Shown here piece after piece: positions 29,708 through 38,250 of a DNA stretch of 64,000 bases. Origin of the DNA: Stenotrophomonas rhizophila (lineage in GTDB: Bacteria; Pseudomonadota; Gammaproteobacteria; Xanthomonadales; Xanthomonadaceae); contig NZ_RJKV01000001.1 in assembly GCF_003751305.1 (NCBI RefSeq), positions 62,001 to 126,000 on the forward strand, read 5' to 3'. A program made the translations under genes and the position numbers. Under the pieces are notes generated by a model. It saw nothing but the letters and a program-made list of their open reading frames with translations, was not told where the DNA came from and did not search any database. Every line of letters starts with the position of its first letter. Within the stretch, counting starts at the first letter, position 1.

Positions 29708-30619
29708 ATGATTCCGCAACGCACCCTCAAGAACACGATCCGCGCCACCGGCGTCGGCCTTCACAGCGGTGACAAGGTCTACATGACCCTGCGCCCGGCC
29801 CCGGTCAACCACGGCATCGTCTTCCGTCGCGTCGATCTGGACCCGGTGGTGGAAGTGCCTGCGCGTGCGGACCTGGTCACCGAAGTCACCCTGTGCACCG
29901 GCTTGACCTATCACGAGGCGAAGATCCAGACCGTCGAACACCTGATGTCGGCCCTGGCCGGCCTGGGTGTGGACAACATCATCGTGGAACTGTCCTCGGC
30001 AGAGCTGCCGATCATGGACGGTTCCTCCGGCCCGTTCGTCTTCCTGCTGCAGTCGGCGGGCATCGCCGAGCAGGACGCGCCGAAACGCTTCATCCGCATT
30101 CTCAAGACGGTGGAAGTCACCGATGGCGACAAGGTCGCCCGCTTCGAGCCGTACGAAGGCTACAAGCTCGGTTTCACCATCCAGTTCAACCACCCGATGA
30201 TCCCGGCCAAGCAGTCGCGGGCCGAGATCGAATTCTCGACCCAGGCCTACACCCGGGAAATCTCGCGTGCCCGGACCTTCGGCTTCATGCGGGATCTGGA
30301 GTACATGCGCGAGCGCAACCTCGGCCTGGGCGGCTCGATGGATAACGCCATCGTGCTCGACGAGTTCCGCGTGCTCAACGACGACGGCCTGCGCTACGCC
30401 GATGAGTTCGTGCGCCACAAGATCCTCGATGCGATCGGCGATCTGTATCTGGCCGGCGGCCAGGTGCTGGGCGCGTATGAGGGCTTCAAGTCGGGCCACG
30501 CGCTCAACAACAAGCTGGTGCGCGCGCTGCTGGCCGATGCCAGTGCCTGGGAGTGGGTCAGCTATGACTCGCCCGCAGTCGAGGCACCGGTCGTCTACGG
30601 TCTGCCGGCGTACGCCTGA
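29708..30619 (+). CDS. lpxC: UDP-3-O-acyl-N-acetylglucosamine deacetylase
   Basis: Zinc enzyme for the committed step of lipid A synthesis. The 303 residues contain [21 protein letters not shown], the zinc histidine in [67 protein letters not shown] and the [19 protein letters not shown] motif with the second histidine and aspartate ligands. The last helix region [14 protein letters not shown] is also typical. lpxC closes the dcw cluster as in E. coli. The gap to ftsZ (216 bp) allows its own promoter. Confidence 0.97.
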   Translation: MIPQRTLKNTIRATGVGLHSGDKVYMTLRPAPVNHGIVFRRVDLDPVVEVPARADLVTEVTLCTGLTYHEAKIQTVEHLMSALAGLGVDNIIVELSSAELPIMDGSSGPFVFLLQSAGIAEQDAPKRFIRILKTVEVTDGDKVARFEPYEGYKLGFTIQFNHPMIPAKQSRAEIEFSTQAYTREISRARTFGFMRDLEYMRERNLGLGGSMDNAIVLDEFRVLNDDGLRYADEFVRHKILDAIGDLYLAGGQVLGAYEGFKSGHALNNKLVRALLADASAWEWVSYDSPAVEAPVVYGLPAYA

Positions 30620-30659
30620 GCCCTGCCATCGCGCAAGTCATTGATTTTAAACAAAATAG

Positions 30660-30687
30660 AGCGGCGCCCATGGCGCCGTTTCTGTTT
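30660..30687 (+). terminator. Probable terminator after lpxC
   Basis: Stem CGGCGC (30662-30667) with GCGCCG (30673-30678) followed by TTTCTGTTT. The hairpin is short but GC-rich and sits about 40 bases after the lpxC stop. Confidence 0.65.
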
Positions 30688-30915
30688 CCTGGGGTTTAGA
30701 CGCGCTGAGAGCCATGTGATCTTGACGTCAATGAACCGTGGGGGTGCACAGCGCACAGATTTGTGAACCTCATCAAGGTTTCTGCCGAATTTAACGTTAA
30801 TTTAATAAAACACTAACGACTGGCGGCGGTTCCGCCGCTACAGTGCAGACCGGCTCCCAGCCAAAGTTCACGTGATCGTGACGCGGCCGGGAAGGGGCGG
30901 GATGCCCCGATGGCT
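30688..30915. other. Gap between lpxC terminator and the dciA-like gene
   Basis: No gene is visible. The middle is locally AT-rich (about 30789-30815), and GCGGCGG and CCGCCGC at 30823-30838 form a short hairpin that could serve as the 3' end of the minus-strand dciA-like transcript, although the U-tract is weak. Confidence 0.4.
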
Positions 30916-31356
30916 TCACGATTTGGACGAATCCACATCGCGGAGACAGGCCAACGCGTCGCGTAGCCCTTTGTGCGTGGCGGCTGAAACAGCGTGGGGG
31001 CCATTCCTGTTATCGATCGCTGGGGAGCGTGGGGGAGGGGCAGACGCTGTTTTGACGGTCACCTTGGTGACCTTCAGCCCGATGGACCGGGCCGCGTCGA
31101 TCAACTGTGCTTCGGCAAGCCGGACCTTGGCGTGCCACACGGGAGATTCGACGAGAAAAACGAGGTGCTCGCCGTTTACATTCGCCAGCCGGCAACGGGT
31201 GGCCAGTGCAGGCGGTAAATGGGGGCGCAATTGACGGTCCAGCGCGTCGAGCCACAAGGCACGACGCAGCGGGTTACCGGCTTTGTCCCCCATGACCGCA
31301 TCCAGCGCCGGCTTCGGCGTAGATGGGGAACGGGCACTGGATTTCGGCTCAGACAT
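30916..31356 (-). CDS. dciA: DUF721 protein, DciA-like helicase-loading factor
   Basis: The 146 residues contain a DUF721 core, from about residue 20 to 100: AVMGDKAGNPLRRALWLDALDRQLRPHLPPALATRCRLANVNG... with LVFLVESPVWHAKVRLAEAQLIDAAR, the (V)xxxW-x-x-(L) pattern typical of DciA. DciA is the ancestral partner of the replicative helicase DnaB where DnaC is absent. The gene order lpxC - this gene - M23 peptidase - secA is the one found for dciA in Pseudomonas. The C-terminus is low-complexity. Its start codon lies only 12 bases from that of the divergent M23 gene. Identification rests on domain and synteny. Confidence 0.8.
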   Translation of the reverse strand: MSEPKSSARSPSTPKPALDAVMGDKAGNPLRRALWLDALDRQLRPHLPPALATRCRLANVNGEHLVFLVESPVWHAKVRLAEAQLIDAARSIGLKVTKVTVKTASAPPPRSPAIDNRNGPHAVSAATHKGLRDALACLRDVDSSKS

Positions 31357-31368
31357 GAAAACTCACTG

Positions 31369-32319
31369 ATGGCATTCAAAAAGATCGTAATCAAAACGCG
31401 TGAAGGACAGGCCAAGACGCCGCTGGCGCGTTTGCGTTTCTACTTCGAAGATTCCCCCCGGGCCCTGCTGGGCAGTGTGCTGGGGGTGGGCTGCCTGATC
31501 GGCTTCGGTGCCGGTATCGGTGGCAGCATGTTCAACGATTCCCGGCTCCACGCCAAGGTCGCACAGCAGGAACGCGAACTGGCGCAGGCCCAGAAGGACG
31601 CTCAGACCCAGGTCAACGCGCTGGCTGCGCGGATGGGCGAGCTGCAGGCGCAGGCCACCCGTCTCAATGCGCTGGGCGAACGCCTTACCCAGATGGGCAA
31701 ACTCGAAGACGGCGAATTCGACTTCAACGAGACCCCCGGCCTCGGTGAAGGTGAGCCCGGCCCGACCCAGGACATCCCGGTCAGCGCTGTCAACGCCGAC
31801 TTACAGGTGCTGGAGCAGCGCTTTGCTGCTTCAGGCCGCCAGCTGTCGGTGATGGAATCGCTGATGTTCGATCACCAGCTCGAACAGAACGCCGTGCCCT
31901 CGCGCATGCCGATCCGCAATACCTACATCACCTCCAACTTCGGGACCCGCAGCGATCCGTTCGGTCGTGGTGCGGCCACCCACAAGGGCATGGATTTCCA
32001 CGCCAAGGTCGGTGACCCGGTGATGTCGGTGGCCGACGGCGTGGTCAGCTTCGCCGGTGTGAAGGGCGGCTACGGCAATGTGGTCGATGTGGACCATGGC
32101 AACGGTTATGTGACCCGCTATGCGCATAATTCGCGCCTGGTGGTGAAGCCGGGCGATCTGGTCCGGGCCGGCCAGGAAGTGGCCAAGGCCGGTTCCACGG
32201 GCCGTTCCACCGGTGCCCACGTGCACTTCGAGGTCTGGGAACGCGGCCAGGTGGTCAATCCGCGCAAGTTCCTCGGTGATGGCGGCAACACCCCGGTCGG
32301 CCGCGTTTCGCGGGGCTGA
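31369..32319 (+). CDS. M23 family metallopeptidase (LytM-type, membrane-anchored)
   Basis: The 316 residues begin with a cytoplasmic tail, one membrane segment (LLGSVLGVGCLIGFGAGIGGSMF), a periplasmic coiled coil rich in Gln/Ala/Glu (about residues 60-110) and a C-terminal M23 domain. The zinc motif is complete: THKGMDFHAKVGDPV supplies H and D, and GAHVHFEVW supplies the H-x-H pair. Such enzymes cleave peptidoglycan peptide crosslinks or act as amidase activators; an intact zinc site favours hydrolysis. Start ATG at 31369 lacks a clear ribosome site. Conserved neighbour of secA in Pseudomonas and xanthomonads. Confidence 0.88.
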   Translation: MAFKKIVIKTREGQAKTPLARLRFYFEDSPRALLGSVLGVGCLIGFGAGIGGSMFNDSRLHAKVAQQERELAQAQKDAQTQVNALAARMGELQAQATRLNALGERLTQMGKLEDGEFDFNETPGLGEGEPGPTQDIPVSAVNADLQVLEQRFAASGRQLSVMESLMFDHQLEQNAVPSRMPIRNTYITSNFGTRSDPFGRGAATHKGMDFHAKVGDPVMSVADGVVSFAGVKGGYGNVVDVDHGNGYVTRYAHNSRLVVKPGDLVRAGQEVAKAGSTGRSTGAHVHFEVWERGQVVNPRKFLGDGGNTPVGRVSRG

Positions 32320-32374
32320 TCACGGTAACGAACTTGAACGGGGGTGCTTGAAACGCCGGACCCCCGTCCCAAGC

Positions 32375-32380
32375 TACAAT
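32375..32380 (+). promoter_or_regulatory. Candidate -10 element for secA
   Basis: TACAAT lies 107 bases before the secA start. No -35 hexamer stands at normal spacing. If used, the transcript would begin near 32387 and contain the hairpin at 32395-32415 in its leader. Confidence 0.35.
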
Positions 32381-32394
32381 GGGTGTTGCCATAG

Positions 32395-32422
32395 ACAGGG
32401 CGCGGTGCGCCCTGTTTCGTTT
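32395..32422 (+). terminator. Hairpin between the M23 peptidase gene and secA
   Basis: ACAGGGCGC and GCGCCCTGT form a perfect nine-base stem with a three-base loop, followed by TTCGTTT. It looks like an intrinsic terminator for the M23 gene, but it is also inside the likely secA leader, where it could attenuate secA. Confidence 0.6.
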
Positions 32423-32487
32423 GCGGCGTGCGCATCCCCCGGGGAAAGCGCCGCCGTTGGGGCGTCTCATTCCAACCGGTTCCTTCA

Positions 32488-35220
32488 ATGATCAACAGCC
32501 TGCTTACCCGCGTCTTCGGCAGTCGTAATGAACGACAGCTGCGCCAGCTCAACCGCATCGTCGCCAAGGTCAATGCGTTGGAGCCGGAAATCGAAAAGCT
32601 CTCCGACGAGCAGCTCAAGGCCAAGACCCCGGAATTCAAGCAGCGCATCGCTGACGGTGAAGCCCTGGACAAGGTGCTGCCGGAAGCCTTCGCGGTCTGC
32701 CGTGAAGCCAGCCGCCGCGTTCTGGGCATGCGCCATTACGACGTGCAGCTGATCGGCGGCATGGTCCTGCACCTGGGCAAGATCGCGGAAATGCGCACCG
32801 GTGAAGGCAAGACCCTGGTCGCCACGCTGCCGGTCTACCTCAATGCGCTGGAAGGCAAGGGCGTCCACGTGGTCACCGTGAACGACTACCTGGCCCGCCG
32901 TGACTCGGCGCAGATGGGCAAGCTCTACAACTGGCTGGGCCTGAGCGTGGGCGTGGTCTATCCGGGCATGCCGCACGGTGACAAGCGCGAGGCCTATGCC
33001 AGCGACATCACCTACGGCACCAATAACGAATTCGGCTTCGATTACCTGCGCGACAACATGGCGCTGTCCCGTGCGGACCGTCACCAGCGCGGCCTGCACT
33101 ACGCGATCGTCGATGAAGTCGACTCGATCCTGATCGATGAAGCCCGTACCCCGCTGATCATTTCCGGCCCGGCCGATGATTCCCCGGAGCTGTACATCCG
33201 CGTCAACCGCATCGTCCCGAACCTGATCAAGCAGGAGGCCGAGGAAGGCGAGGGCGATTTCTGGGTCGACGAGAAGGGCAAGCAGGTCCATCTGTCCGAA
33301 GCAGGCATGGAGCATGCCGAGGCGCTGCTGGTCGAAGCCGGCATCCTTAATGCCGAGACGGAAGGCCTGTACGCCGCGCAGAACCTGACCGTGGTGCATC
33401 ACCTCAACGCGGCGCTGCGCGCGCATGCGATCTACCAGCGCGACGTGGATTACATCGTGCGCGACGGTGAAGTGGTGATCGTCGATGAATTCACCGGCCG
33501 TACCCTGGCCGGCCGCCGCTGGTCCGATGGTCTGCACCAGGCGGTGGAAGCGAAGGAAGGCGTGCCGGTCCAGCGCGAGAACCAGACGCTGGCCAGCATC
33601 ACCTTCCAGAACCTGTTCCGCATGTACAAGAAGCTGTCCGGCATGACCGGTACGGCCGATACGGAAGCCTACGAGTTCCAGAGCATCTACAACCTGGAAG
33701 TGGTGGTGATCCCGACCAACCGCCCGACCATCCGCAAGGACGGTTCGGACCAGGTCTTCCTCAACCGCAACGGCAAGTTCAACGCGGTGCTGGCCGATAT
33801 CCAGGCCTGCAACGAGCGCGGCCAGCCGGTGCTGGTGGGTACCACCTCGATCGAGACCTCGGAGATGCTGTCCGAGCATCTGACCAAGGCCGGTGTGCAC
33901 CACGAAGTGCTCAACGCCAAGCAGCATGACCGCGAAGCGACCATCATCGCCAACGCCGGCATGCCGGGCGCGGTGACCATTGCCACCAACATGGCCGGCC
34001 GTGGTACCGACATCGTGCTGGGCGGTTCGCTGGAAGCGCAGCTGCACGAGCTGGGCGAAGAGGCGACGCCGGAACAGCGCGCCCAGGTCAAGGCCGAGTG
34101 GCAGGTCCGCCACGATGCGGTCAAGGCGGCCGGTGGCCTGCACATCGTTGGCACCGAGCGCCATGAGTCGCGCCGTATCGATAACCAGCTGCGTGGCCGT
34201 TCGGGCCGCCAGGGCGATCCGGGTTCGTCCCGTTTCTACCTGTCGCTGGAAGACAACCTTATGCGCATCTTCGCCTCGGACTGGGTCCAGAAGGCGATGC
34301 GCATGATGGGCATGAAGGAAGACGACGTCATCGAGGATCGTCTGGTCAGCCGTCAGATCGAGAAGGCGCAGCGCAAGGTCGAAGCGCACAACTTCGATAT
34401 CCGCAAGAACCTGCTGGACTTCGACGACGTCAATAACGATCAGCGCAAGGTGATCTACAGCCAGCGCGATGAGCTGCTGGACGCCGAGTCGGTGAAGGAC
34501 AACGTGGATGGCATCCGTGGCGATGTGATCTTCGATGTGGTGGCGCGTTTCGTGCCGCCGAACTCGATCGACGAGCAGTGGGACCTGCAGGGTCTGGAAG
34601 CCACGCTGGCCTCGGACTTCGGCATCGATATGTCGGTGACCGAACTGGTCAAGTCGCACGAGGAGCTGGACGCCGAAGGCATCGCCGAGAAGGTGCAGGC
34701 CAAGGTCGACGAGCACTTCGCGGCGAAGGAAGCCGGCGTGGGTGACGAGACCATGCGCGCGCTGGAGAAGCACGTGATGCTGACCGTGCTGGACCAGAGC
34801 TGGAAGGAGCATCTGGCGCGCATGGATTACCTGCGCCAGGGCATCTACCTGCGTGGTTATGCGCAGAAGCAGCCGAAGCAGGAATACAAGAAGGAAGCCT
34901 TCGAGCTGTTCTCGGAGATGCTGGAGAACGTGAAGCGCGAAGTGGTGACGTTGCTGGCGCGCGTGCGCATCCGCAGCGAAGAGGAAGTGGCTGCGCTGGA
35001 GCAGGCCGAGCGCCAGCAGGCGGAGGCCCGTCTGCTGCAGTCGCAGTTCCAGCATCAGGACGCGGGCGGTTACGGTGCGGACGAAGAGGCTGCGCAGGTG
35101 GAAGCGGCGCAGAATGGCGTGGCGCAGGTCAGCCGTGATGAGCCGAAGGTCGGCCGCAACGATCCGTGCCCGTGCGGCAGCGGCAAGAAGTACAAGCACT
35201 GCCATGGTCAGCTGAGCTGA
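32488..35220 (+). CDS. secA: Preprotein translocase ATPase SecA
   Basis: Motor of the Sec pathway, pushing preproteins through SecYEG. The 910 residues start [21 protein letters not shown]. Walker A is MRTGEGKTL, the DEAD-type box is [18 protein letters not shown], the preprotein-binding domain follows, then NBD2 with [16 protein letters not shown] and the arginine-finger stretch [23 protein letters not shown]. The C-terminal zinc finger [14 protein letters not shown], which binds SecB and phospholipid, is intact. The open frame extends 60 bases upstream, but the ATG at 32488 matches the family. Confidence 0.98.
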   Translation: MINSLLTRVFGSRNERQLRQLNRIVAKVNALEPEIEKLSDEQLKAKTPEFKQRIADGEALDKVLPEAFAVCREASRRVLGMRHYDVQLIGGMVLHLGKIAEMRTGEGKTLVATLPVYLNALEGKGVHVVTVNDYLARRDSAQMGKLYNWLGLSVGVVYPGMPHGDKREAYASDITYGTNNEFGFDYLRDNMALSRADRHQRGLHYAIVDEVDSILIDEARTPLIISGPADDSPELYIRVNRIVPNLIKQEAEEGEGDFWVDEKGKQVHLSEAGMEHAEALLVEAGILNAETEGLYAAQNLTVVHHLNAALRAHAIYQRDVDYIVRDGEVVIVDEFTGRTLAGRRWSDGLHQAVEAKEGVPVQRENQTLASITFQNLFRMYKKLSGMTGTADTEAYEFQSIYNLEVVVIPTNRPTIRKDGSDQVFLNRNGKFNAVLADIQACNERGQPVLVGTTSIETSEMLSEHLTKAGVHHEVLNAKQHDREATIIANAGMPGAVTIATNMAGRGTDIVLGGSLEAQLHELGEEATPEQRAQVKAEWQVRHDAVKAAGGLHIVGTERHESRRIDNQLRGRSGRQGDPGSSRFYLSLEDNLMRIFASDWVQKAMRMMGMKEDDVIEDRLVSRQIEKAQRKVEAHNFDIRKNLLDFDDVNNDQRKVIYSQRDELLDAESVKDNVDGIRGDVIFDVVARFVPPNSIDEQWDLQGLEATLASDFGIDMSVTELVKSHEELDAEGIAEKVQAKVDEHFAAKEAGVGDETMRALEKHVMLTVLDQSWKEHLARMDYLRQGIYLRGYAQKQPKQEYKKEAFELFSEMLENVKREVVTLLARVRIRSEEEVAALEQAERQQAEARLLQSQFQHQDAGGYGADEEAAQVEAAQNGVAQVSRDEPKVGRNDPCPCGSGKKYKHCHGQLS

Positions 35221-35267
35221 TCGGTTGATTGGCTGATCGACTGATCGGCTGTTTGGAAGTGCTGAAG

Positions 35268-35295
35268 AAGCCCCGCCTGGTGCGGGGCTTTTTTG
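35268..35295 (+). terminator. Rho-independent terminator after secA
   Basis: AAGCCCCGC (35268-35276) pairs with GCGGGGCTT (35282-35290), loop CTGGT, and continues into a run of T. A strong classical terminator 48 bases after the secA stop. Confidence 0.9.
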
Positions 35296-35338
35296 TGGTT
35301 CGTCGCCATCGGCGTGGCGCCTCGAATGTCCATGGCGT

Positions 35339-35446
35339 GAGGCGACCGGGCAGCCCCGTCCAGGACACGCCGTAAATACATCCTTGTAGGCTCGACACCC
35401 GCATCCATGCGGGTGACGGTCCTTCCCGGAGCAGCCCGGTCGCCTC
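35339..35446. repeat. 108-bp inverted intergenic element
   Basis: Perfect 13-base arms GAGGCGACCGGGC (35339-35351) and its complement (35434-35446) enclose about 80 bases, which contain a nested palindrome CACCCGCAT/ATGCGGGTG (35396-35415). From memory, closely similar non-coding stretches recur in xanthomonad and pseudomonad genomes and are often mis-annotated as small proteins. A dispersed intergenic repeat is therefore more likely than a gene. Confidence 0.6.
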
Positions 35447-35732
35447 GTGACAGTAGGCTGCGGTAGCGGTGGGTAGATCAAGGACCGCTTTGCGCACTCC
35501 CACCACACGCGAGCGCCGTAGCGGCCGGCAGGCTCCTGGGCAAAATCAAGGAGGAGGCCGTCGCCGCCAGGCGGCGGCCGGGGGACATTTGCCGAGGGGC
35601 CTATCGGTCGCTGCGGGGCCCTCACGCTCGCGGTAGACCTGAGCGAAGACACCACCAGGAAATCCGCACTCCACCTCGACGGTACCCTCAGGGGCATTGC
35701 GTCACCCGGCCCGCTTTGGGCATCCTCCGGGT
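35447..35732. other. Remaining secA-mutT gap
   Basis: No convincing gene. The stretch contains several GC palindromes (for example GCCGCCAGGCGGCGGC around 35565-35580). Its open frames lack ribosome sites, normal composition or family similarity. It may belong with the repeat element just upstream. Confidence 0.4.
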
Positions 35733-36692
35733 ATGTCATCTCCCCTTCGTTCGATCCATGTCGTGGCCGGCGTCATCACCGATGCCCGTGGCCGCATTCT
35801 GCTCAACCGTCGTACCGAGAACCGCGATATGGCCGGCCTGTGGGAATTCCCGGGCGGCAAGCGGGAGCCCGGCGAGACCTCCGAGGAGGCGCTGGTGCGG
35901 GAGCTGCGCGAGGAGCTGGGGATCGAGGCGGAGATCGGTGAGTGGATCATGGACGTGCCGCAGATCTACCCGGACAAGCGGCTCCGGCTGGAGGTGCGCC
36001 GGATCCAGAGCTGGAAGGGCTCGCCGCGAGGCCGCGAGGGACAGGCGATCACCTGGGTGGCGCCGGACAAGCTGCACCGGTATTCGATGCCGCCGGCCGA
36101 TCTGCCGGTGGTGGCGGCCCTGCGGCAGCCGGATCGCTACCTGATCACGCCGGAGCCGGAGGGTGAGGAGGACAGCGTCCACCAGGCCTGGTTGGGGCGC
36201 CTGGCGCAGGCGCTGGAAAGCGGGGTGCGCCGGGTACAGCTGCGCACGCCGTCCAGCCCGGCACGGGTGGCGCTGGCCGAGCAGGTGATCCAGCAGCACG
36301 GGCCGCGCACGCAGTGGCTGGTGAATCGGGATATCGAGCTGGCCGCTCGGTTGGGGGTCGGCGTGCATCTGGGCAGTGAGCAGCTGCTGGGGCTGGATGC
36401 GCGGCCGCTGGCCGCCGGTCAGCTGGTCGCGGCGTCCTGCCACGACCTGACGCAGCTGCAGGCGGCGCAGCGGCTGGGCTGCGATTTCGCGGTGCTGGGG
36501 CCGGTGCAGGCGACGGCCAGCCATCCAGGCGCGGCACCGCTCGGCTGGGAGGCGTTCGAGGCGCTGCGCGAGCAGGTGTCGTTGCCGCTGTATGCGCTCG
36601 GCGGGATGACCCCCGGTGATATCGAGGAGGCGCGTCGCCACGGGGCGCAGGGCATCGCGGCGATCCGGTCGCTGTGGCCGGCTACAGCGTGA
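35733..36692 (+). CDS. mutT: Nudix hydrolase fused to a thiamine-phosphate-synthase-like domain (MutT/ThiE-like)
   Basis: The first ~130 residues are a MutT-type Nudix domain: HVVAGVITDARGRILLNRR, WEFPGGKREPGETSEEALVRELREELGIEAE (complete Nudix box) and a substrate region ending HRYSMPPADLPVV. MutT hydrolyses 8-oxo-dGTP. The last ~180 residues resemble a TIM-barrel thiamine monophosphate synthase (VRRVQLRTPS, LGVGVHLGSEQLLGL, ASCHDLTQLQAAQRLGCDFAVLGPVQATASHPG, LYALGGM). The fusion (319 residues) is widespread in gammaproteobacteria; the role of the second half is unclear. The start ATG at 35733 matches the family. It overlaps the next, convergent gene by 11 bases. Confidence 0.9.
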   Translation: MSSPLRSIHVVAGVITDARGRILLNRRTENRDMAGLWEFPGGKREPGETSEEALVRELREELGIEAEIGEWIMDVPQIYPDKRLRLEVRRIQSWKGSPRGREGQAITWVAPDKLHRYSMPPADLPVVAALRQPDRYLITPEPEGEEDSVHQAWLGRLAQALESGVRRVQLRTPSSPARVALAEQVIQQHGPRTQWLVNRDIELAARLGVGVHLGSEQLLGLDARPLAAGQLVAASCHDLTQLQAAQRLGCDFAVLGPVQATASHPGAAPLGWEAFEALREQVSLPLYALGGMTPGDIEEARRHGAQGIAAIRSLWPATA

Positions 36693-37248
36693 TCCAGAAG
36701 CAGCCGTACTGACGGCGCAGGCCGAACACGGTCCTGGCCGGGGTGGCGGTGCTGCCGAGGGTCTGTTCGATGCGCAGGCCGACCGGGCGGGGACGCGAGG
36801 GCGCCTCCACAGGACCCGCAGCGGCGAGCGCCGGGTCCACCATGACAGGCGCGCTGTCCGGGTAGACCGGCGCGATGTCGATCAGCGGGCGCTGCACCAC
36901 CGATTCCAGGCGGCCGATGATGTGGTTGGCGGTGGCGTTGGAGACGTTGCTCCAGAGGTAGATCGAGGACAGCCGGTTGACGTCCTGTGCGCTGACCGCG
37001 TCGCGGATCTGCCCGGTCAGCTCACTGAGCCGGCGCGCGCAGCCGGCGCGGTAGATGCCGGTGTTGCCGACGCTCGCGGTGCGTGGGGGCATACGGGAGG
37101 TCGCACCCAGTGCATCGCAGCGGCGATCGGTGAAGACGGTTTCGCCCTGCGCAGTGGTGCAGCGGTTCACGCGCTGCGGCGCCTGCGCCAGGGCAGGCGG
37201 CGAGGGAAGGCACAGCGCACACAGCAGGAGCCACACGAGCGGTTTCAT
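36682..37248 (-). CDS. Exported protein with DUF4124-like N-terminus
   Basis: The 188 residues begin with a signal peptide (MKPLVWLLLCALCLPSPPALAQA, cleavage likely after ALA). Next comes VNRCTTAQGETVFTDRRCDALGA, the short cysteine-containing, beta-rich motif of DUF4124 proteins. The remainder has no motif I recognise; it contains CARRLSELTGQIRDAVSAQDVNRLSSIYLW and ends YGCFWITL. Expected in the periplasm. Convergent with mutT, with an 11-base overlap of 3' ends. Function unknown. Confidence 0.65.
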   Translation of the reverse strand: MKPLVWLLLCALCLPSPPALAQAPQRVNRCTTAQGETVFTDRRCDALGATSRMPPRTASVGNTGIYRAGCARRLSELTGQIRDAVSAQDVNRLSSIYLWSNVSNATANHIIGRLESVVQRPLIDIAPVYPDSAPVMVDPALAAAGPVEAPSRPRPVGLRIEQTLGSTATPARTVFGLRRQYGCFWITL

Positions 37249-37298
37249 CGCAGCAGCGTAGCGGCGTGGGCGTTATCTGCAAGCGATGCGTGGCGGCC

Positions 37299-38126
37299 TC
37301 AGCCGCGCAGCAGTTTCAGCACCTGGGTGGTCGGCTTGGCCAGGTTGAGGGTGTAGAAGTGCAGGCCCGGCGCGCCGCCGGCGACCAGGCGTTCGCACAG
37401 GCTGGCCACCACCTCGGCACCGAACGCGCGGACCGAGTCGGCATCGTCACCGTAGGCCTGCATGCGCTTGCCGATCCAGCGCGGAATCTCGGCACCGCAC
37501 TGCTCGGAGAAGCGGCGCAGCTGGCTGAAATTGGAGATCGGCATGATGCCCGGCACGATCGGCACGGTGACCCCCAGCTTGCGCACCGCATCGACGAAGT
37601 GGAAGTAGGCGTCGGCGTTGAAGAAGTACTGGGTGATCGCCGCATCGGCACCGGCGTCGATCTTGGTCTTGAAGTGCTTCAGGTCCAGCAGCGCGTCGTT
37701 GGCCTGCGGGTGGGTCTCCGGATACGCGCCCACTTCGATCCGGAACGCATCGCCGTGCTCGGCGCGGATGAAGCTGATCAGGTCGGAGGCATAGCGCAGG
37801 TCACCGGGGTGGCCCATGCCGGAGGGCAGGTCACCGCGCAGGGCGACGATGCGGCGGCAACCGATCGCGCGGTACAGCTTGAGCAGTTCGCGGATCTCCT
37901 CGCGGCTGCCACCGACGCAGGACAGGTGCGGGGCCGCATCGAAGCCATGGTGCTGCTTGAGGTGACGGACGGTCTCGGAGGTGTAGCTGAGCGTGGAGCC
38001 GCCGGCACCGAACGTACACGACACGTACTCCGGCGCGAACACCTTCAGCTTGGCCGCGGTCCGGTCCAGCTGGGCGCGCTGCTCGTCGGTCTTGGGCGGA
38101 TAGAACTCGAAGCTGATGGCGGTCAT
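37299..38126 (-). CDS. metF: Methylenetetrahydrofolate reductase
   Basis: FAD enzyme reducing 5,10-methylene-THF to 5-methyl-THF, the methyl donor for methionine synthesis. The 275 residues start MTAISFEFYPPKTDEQ (catalytic Glu in FEFYPP), followed by VSCTFGAGGSTLSYT, LSCVGGSREEIRELL, RIVALRGDLPSGMG, GAYPETHPQA, the KIDAGADAAITQYFFNADAYF motif and VPGIMPISNFSQLRRF. The start ATG at 38126 is chosen over 38156 because the family begins there. A promoter with a palindrome in its spacer lies just upstream. ahcY and metK, of the same methyl cycle, are elsewhere in the window. Confidence 0.96.
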   Translation of the reverse strand: MTAISFEFYPPKTDEQRAQLDRTAAKLKVFAPEYVSCTFGAGGSTLSYTSETVRHLKQHHGFDAAPHLSCVGGSREEIRELLKLYRAIGCRRIVALRGDLPSGMGHPGDLRYASDLISFIRAEHGDAFRIEVGAYPETHPQANDALLDLKHFKTKIDAGADAAITQYFFNADAYFHFVDAVRKLGVTVPIVPGIMPISNFSQLRRFSEQCGAEIPRWIGKRMQAYGDDADSVRAFGAEVVASLCERLVAGGAPGLHFYTLNLAKPTTQVLKLLRG

Positions 38127-38155
38127 GGGCGGGGCGCGTCGGCGGGTGTGGCTCA

Positions 38156-38185
38156 ATCATATCTCTTCATCGCGATGAATGTGAA
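38156..38185 (-). promoter_or_regulatory. metF promoter with palindromic operator candidate
   Basis: On the minus strand, TTCACA (38185-38180) and TATGAT (38161-38156) form a sigma-70-like promoter with an 18-bp spacer. The spacer is mostly filled by the perfect 14-bp palindrome TTCATCGCGATGAA (38166-38179). A protein bound there would block RNA polymerase, so a methionine-pathway repressor is likely. The start of transcription would be about 20 bases before metF. Confidence 0.6.
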
Positions 38186-38250
38186 GTGCGTCGCATGCGC
38201 CGTGCACATCCCCGGGCTTACAGTGATGGCTACCTCAAGGAGCAACCGCC

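Noticed and set aside
32405..32491. SecM-like arrest peptide in front of secA
   Set aside because: The short frame lacks the FxxxxWIxxxxGIRAGP-type arrest sequence and a signal peptide. It is kept only as a low-interest leader ORF.
35129..35506. Small minus-strand proteins after secA
   Set aside because: They lie in the inverted intergenic element and the secA terminator; composition and palindromes fit a non-coding repeat.
32485..35739. Very long open frame (1084 codons) on the minus strand opposite secA
   Set aside because: It mirrors secA codons in GC-rich DNA, has no family similarity and no ribosome site. Similar long antisense frames opposite ftsI (14999-17158) and the S9 peptidase (46458-48908) are rejected for the same reason.
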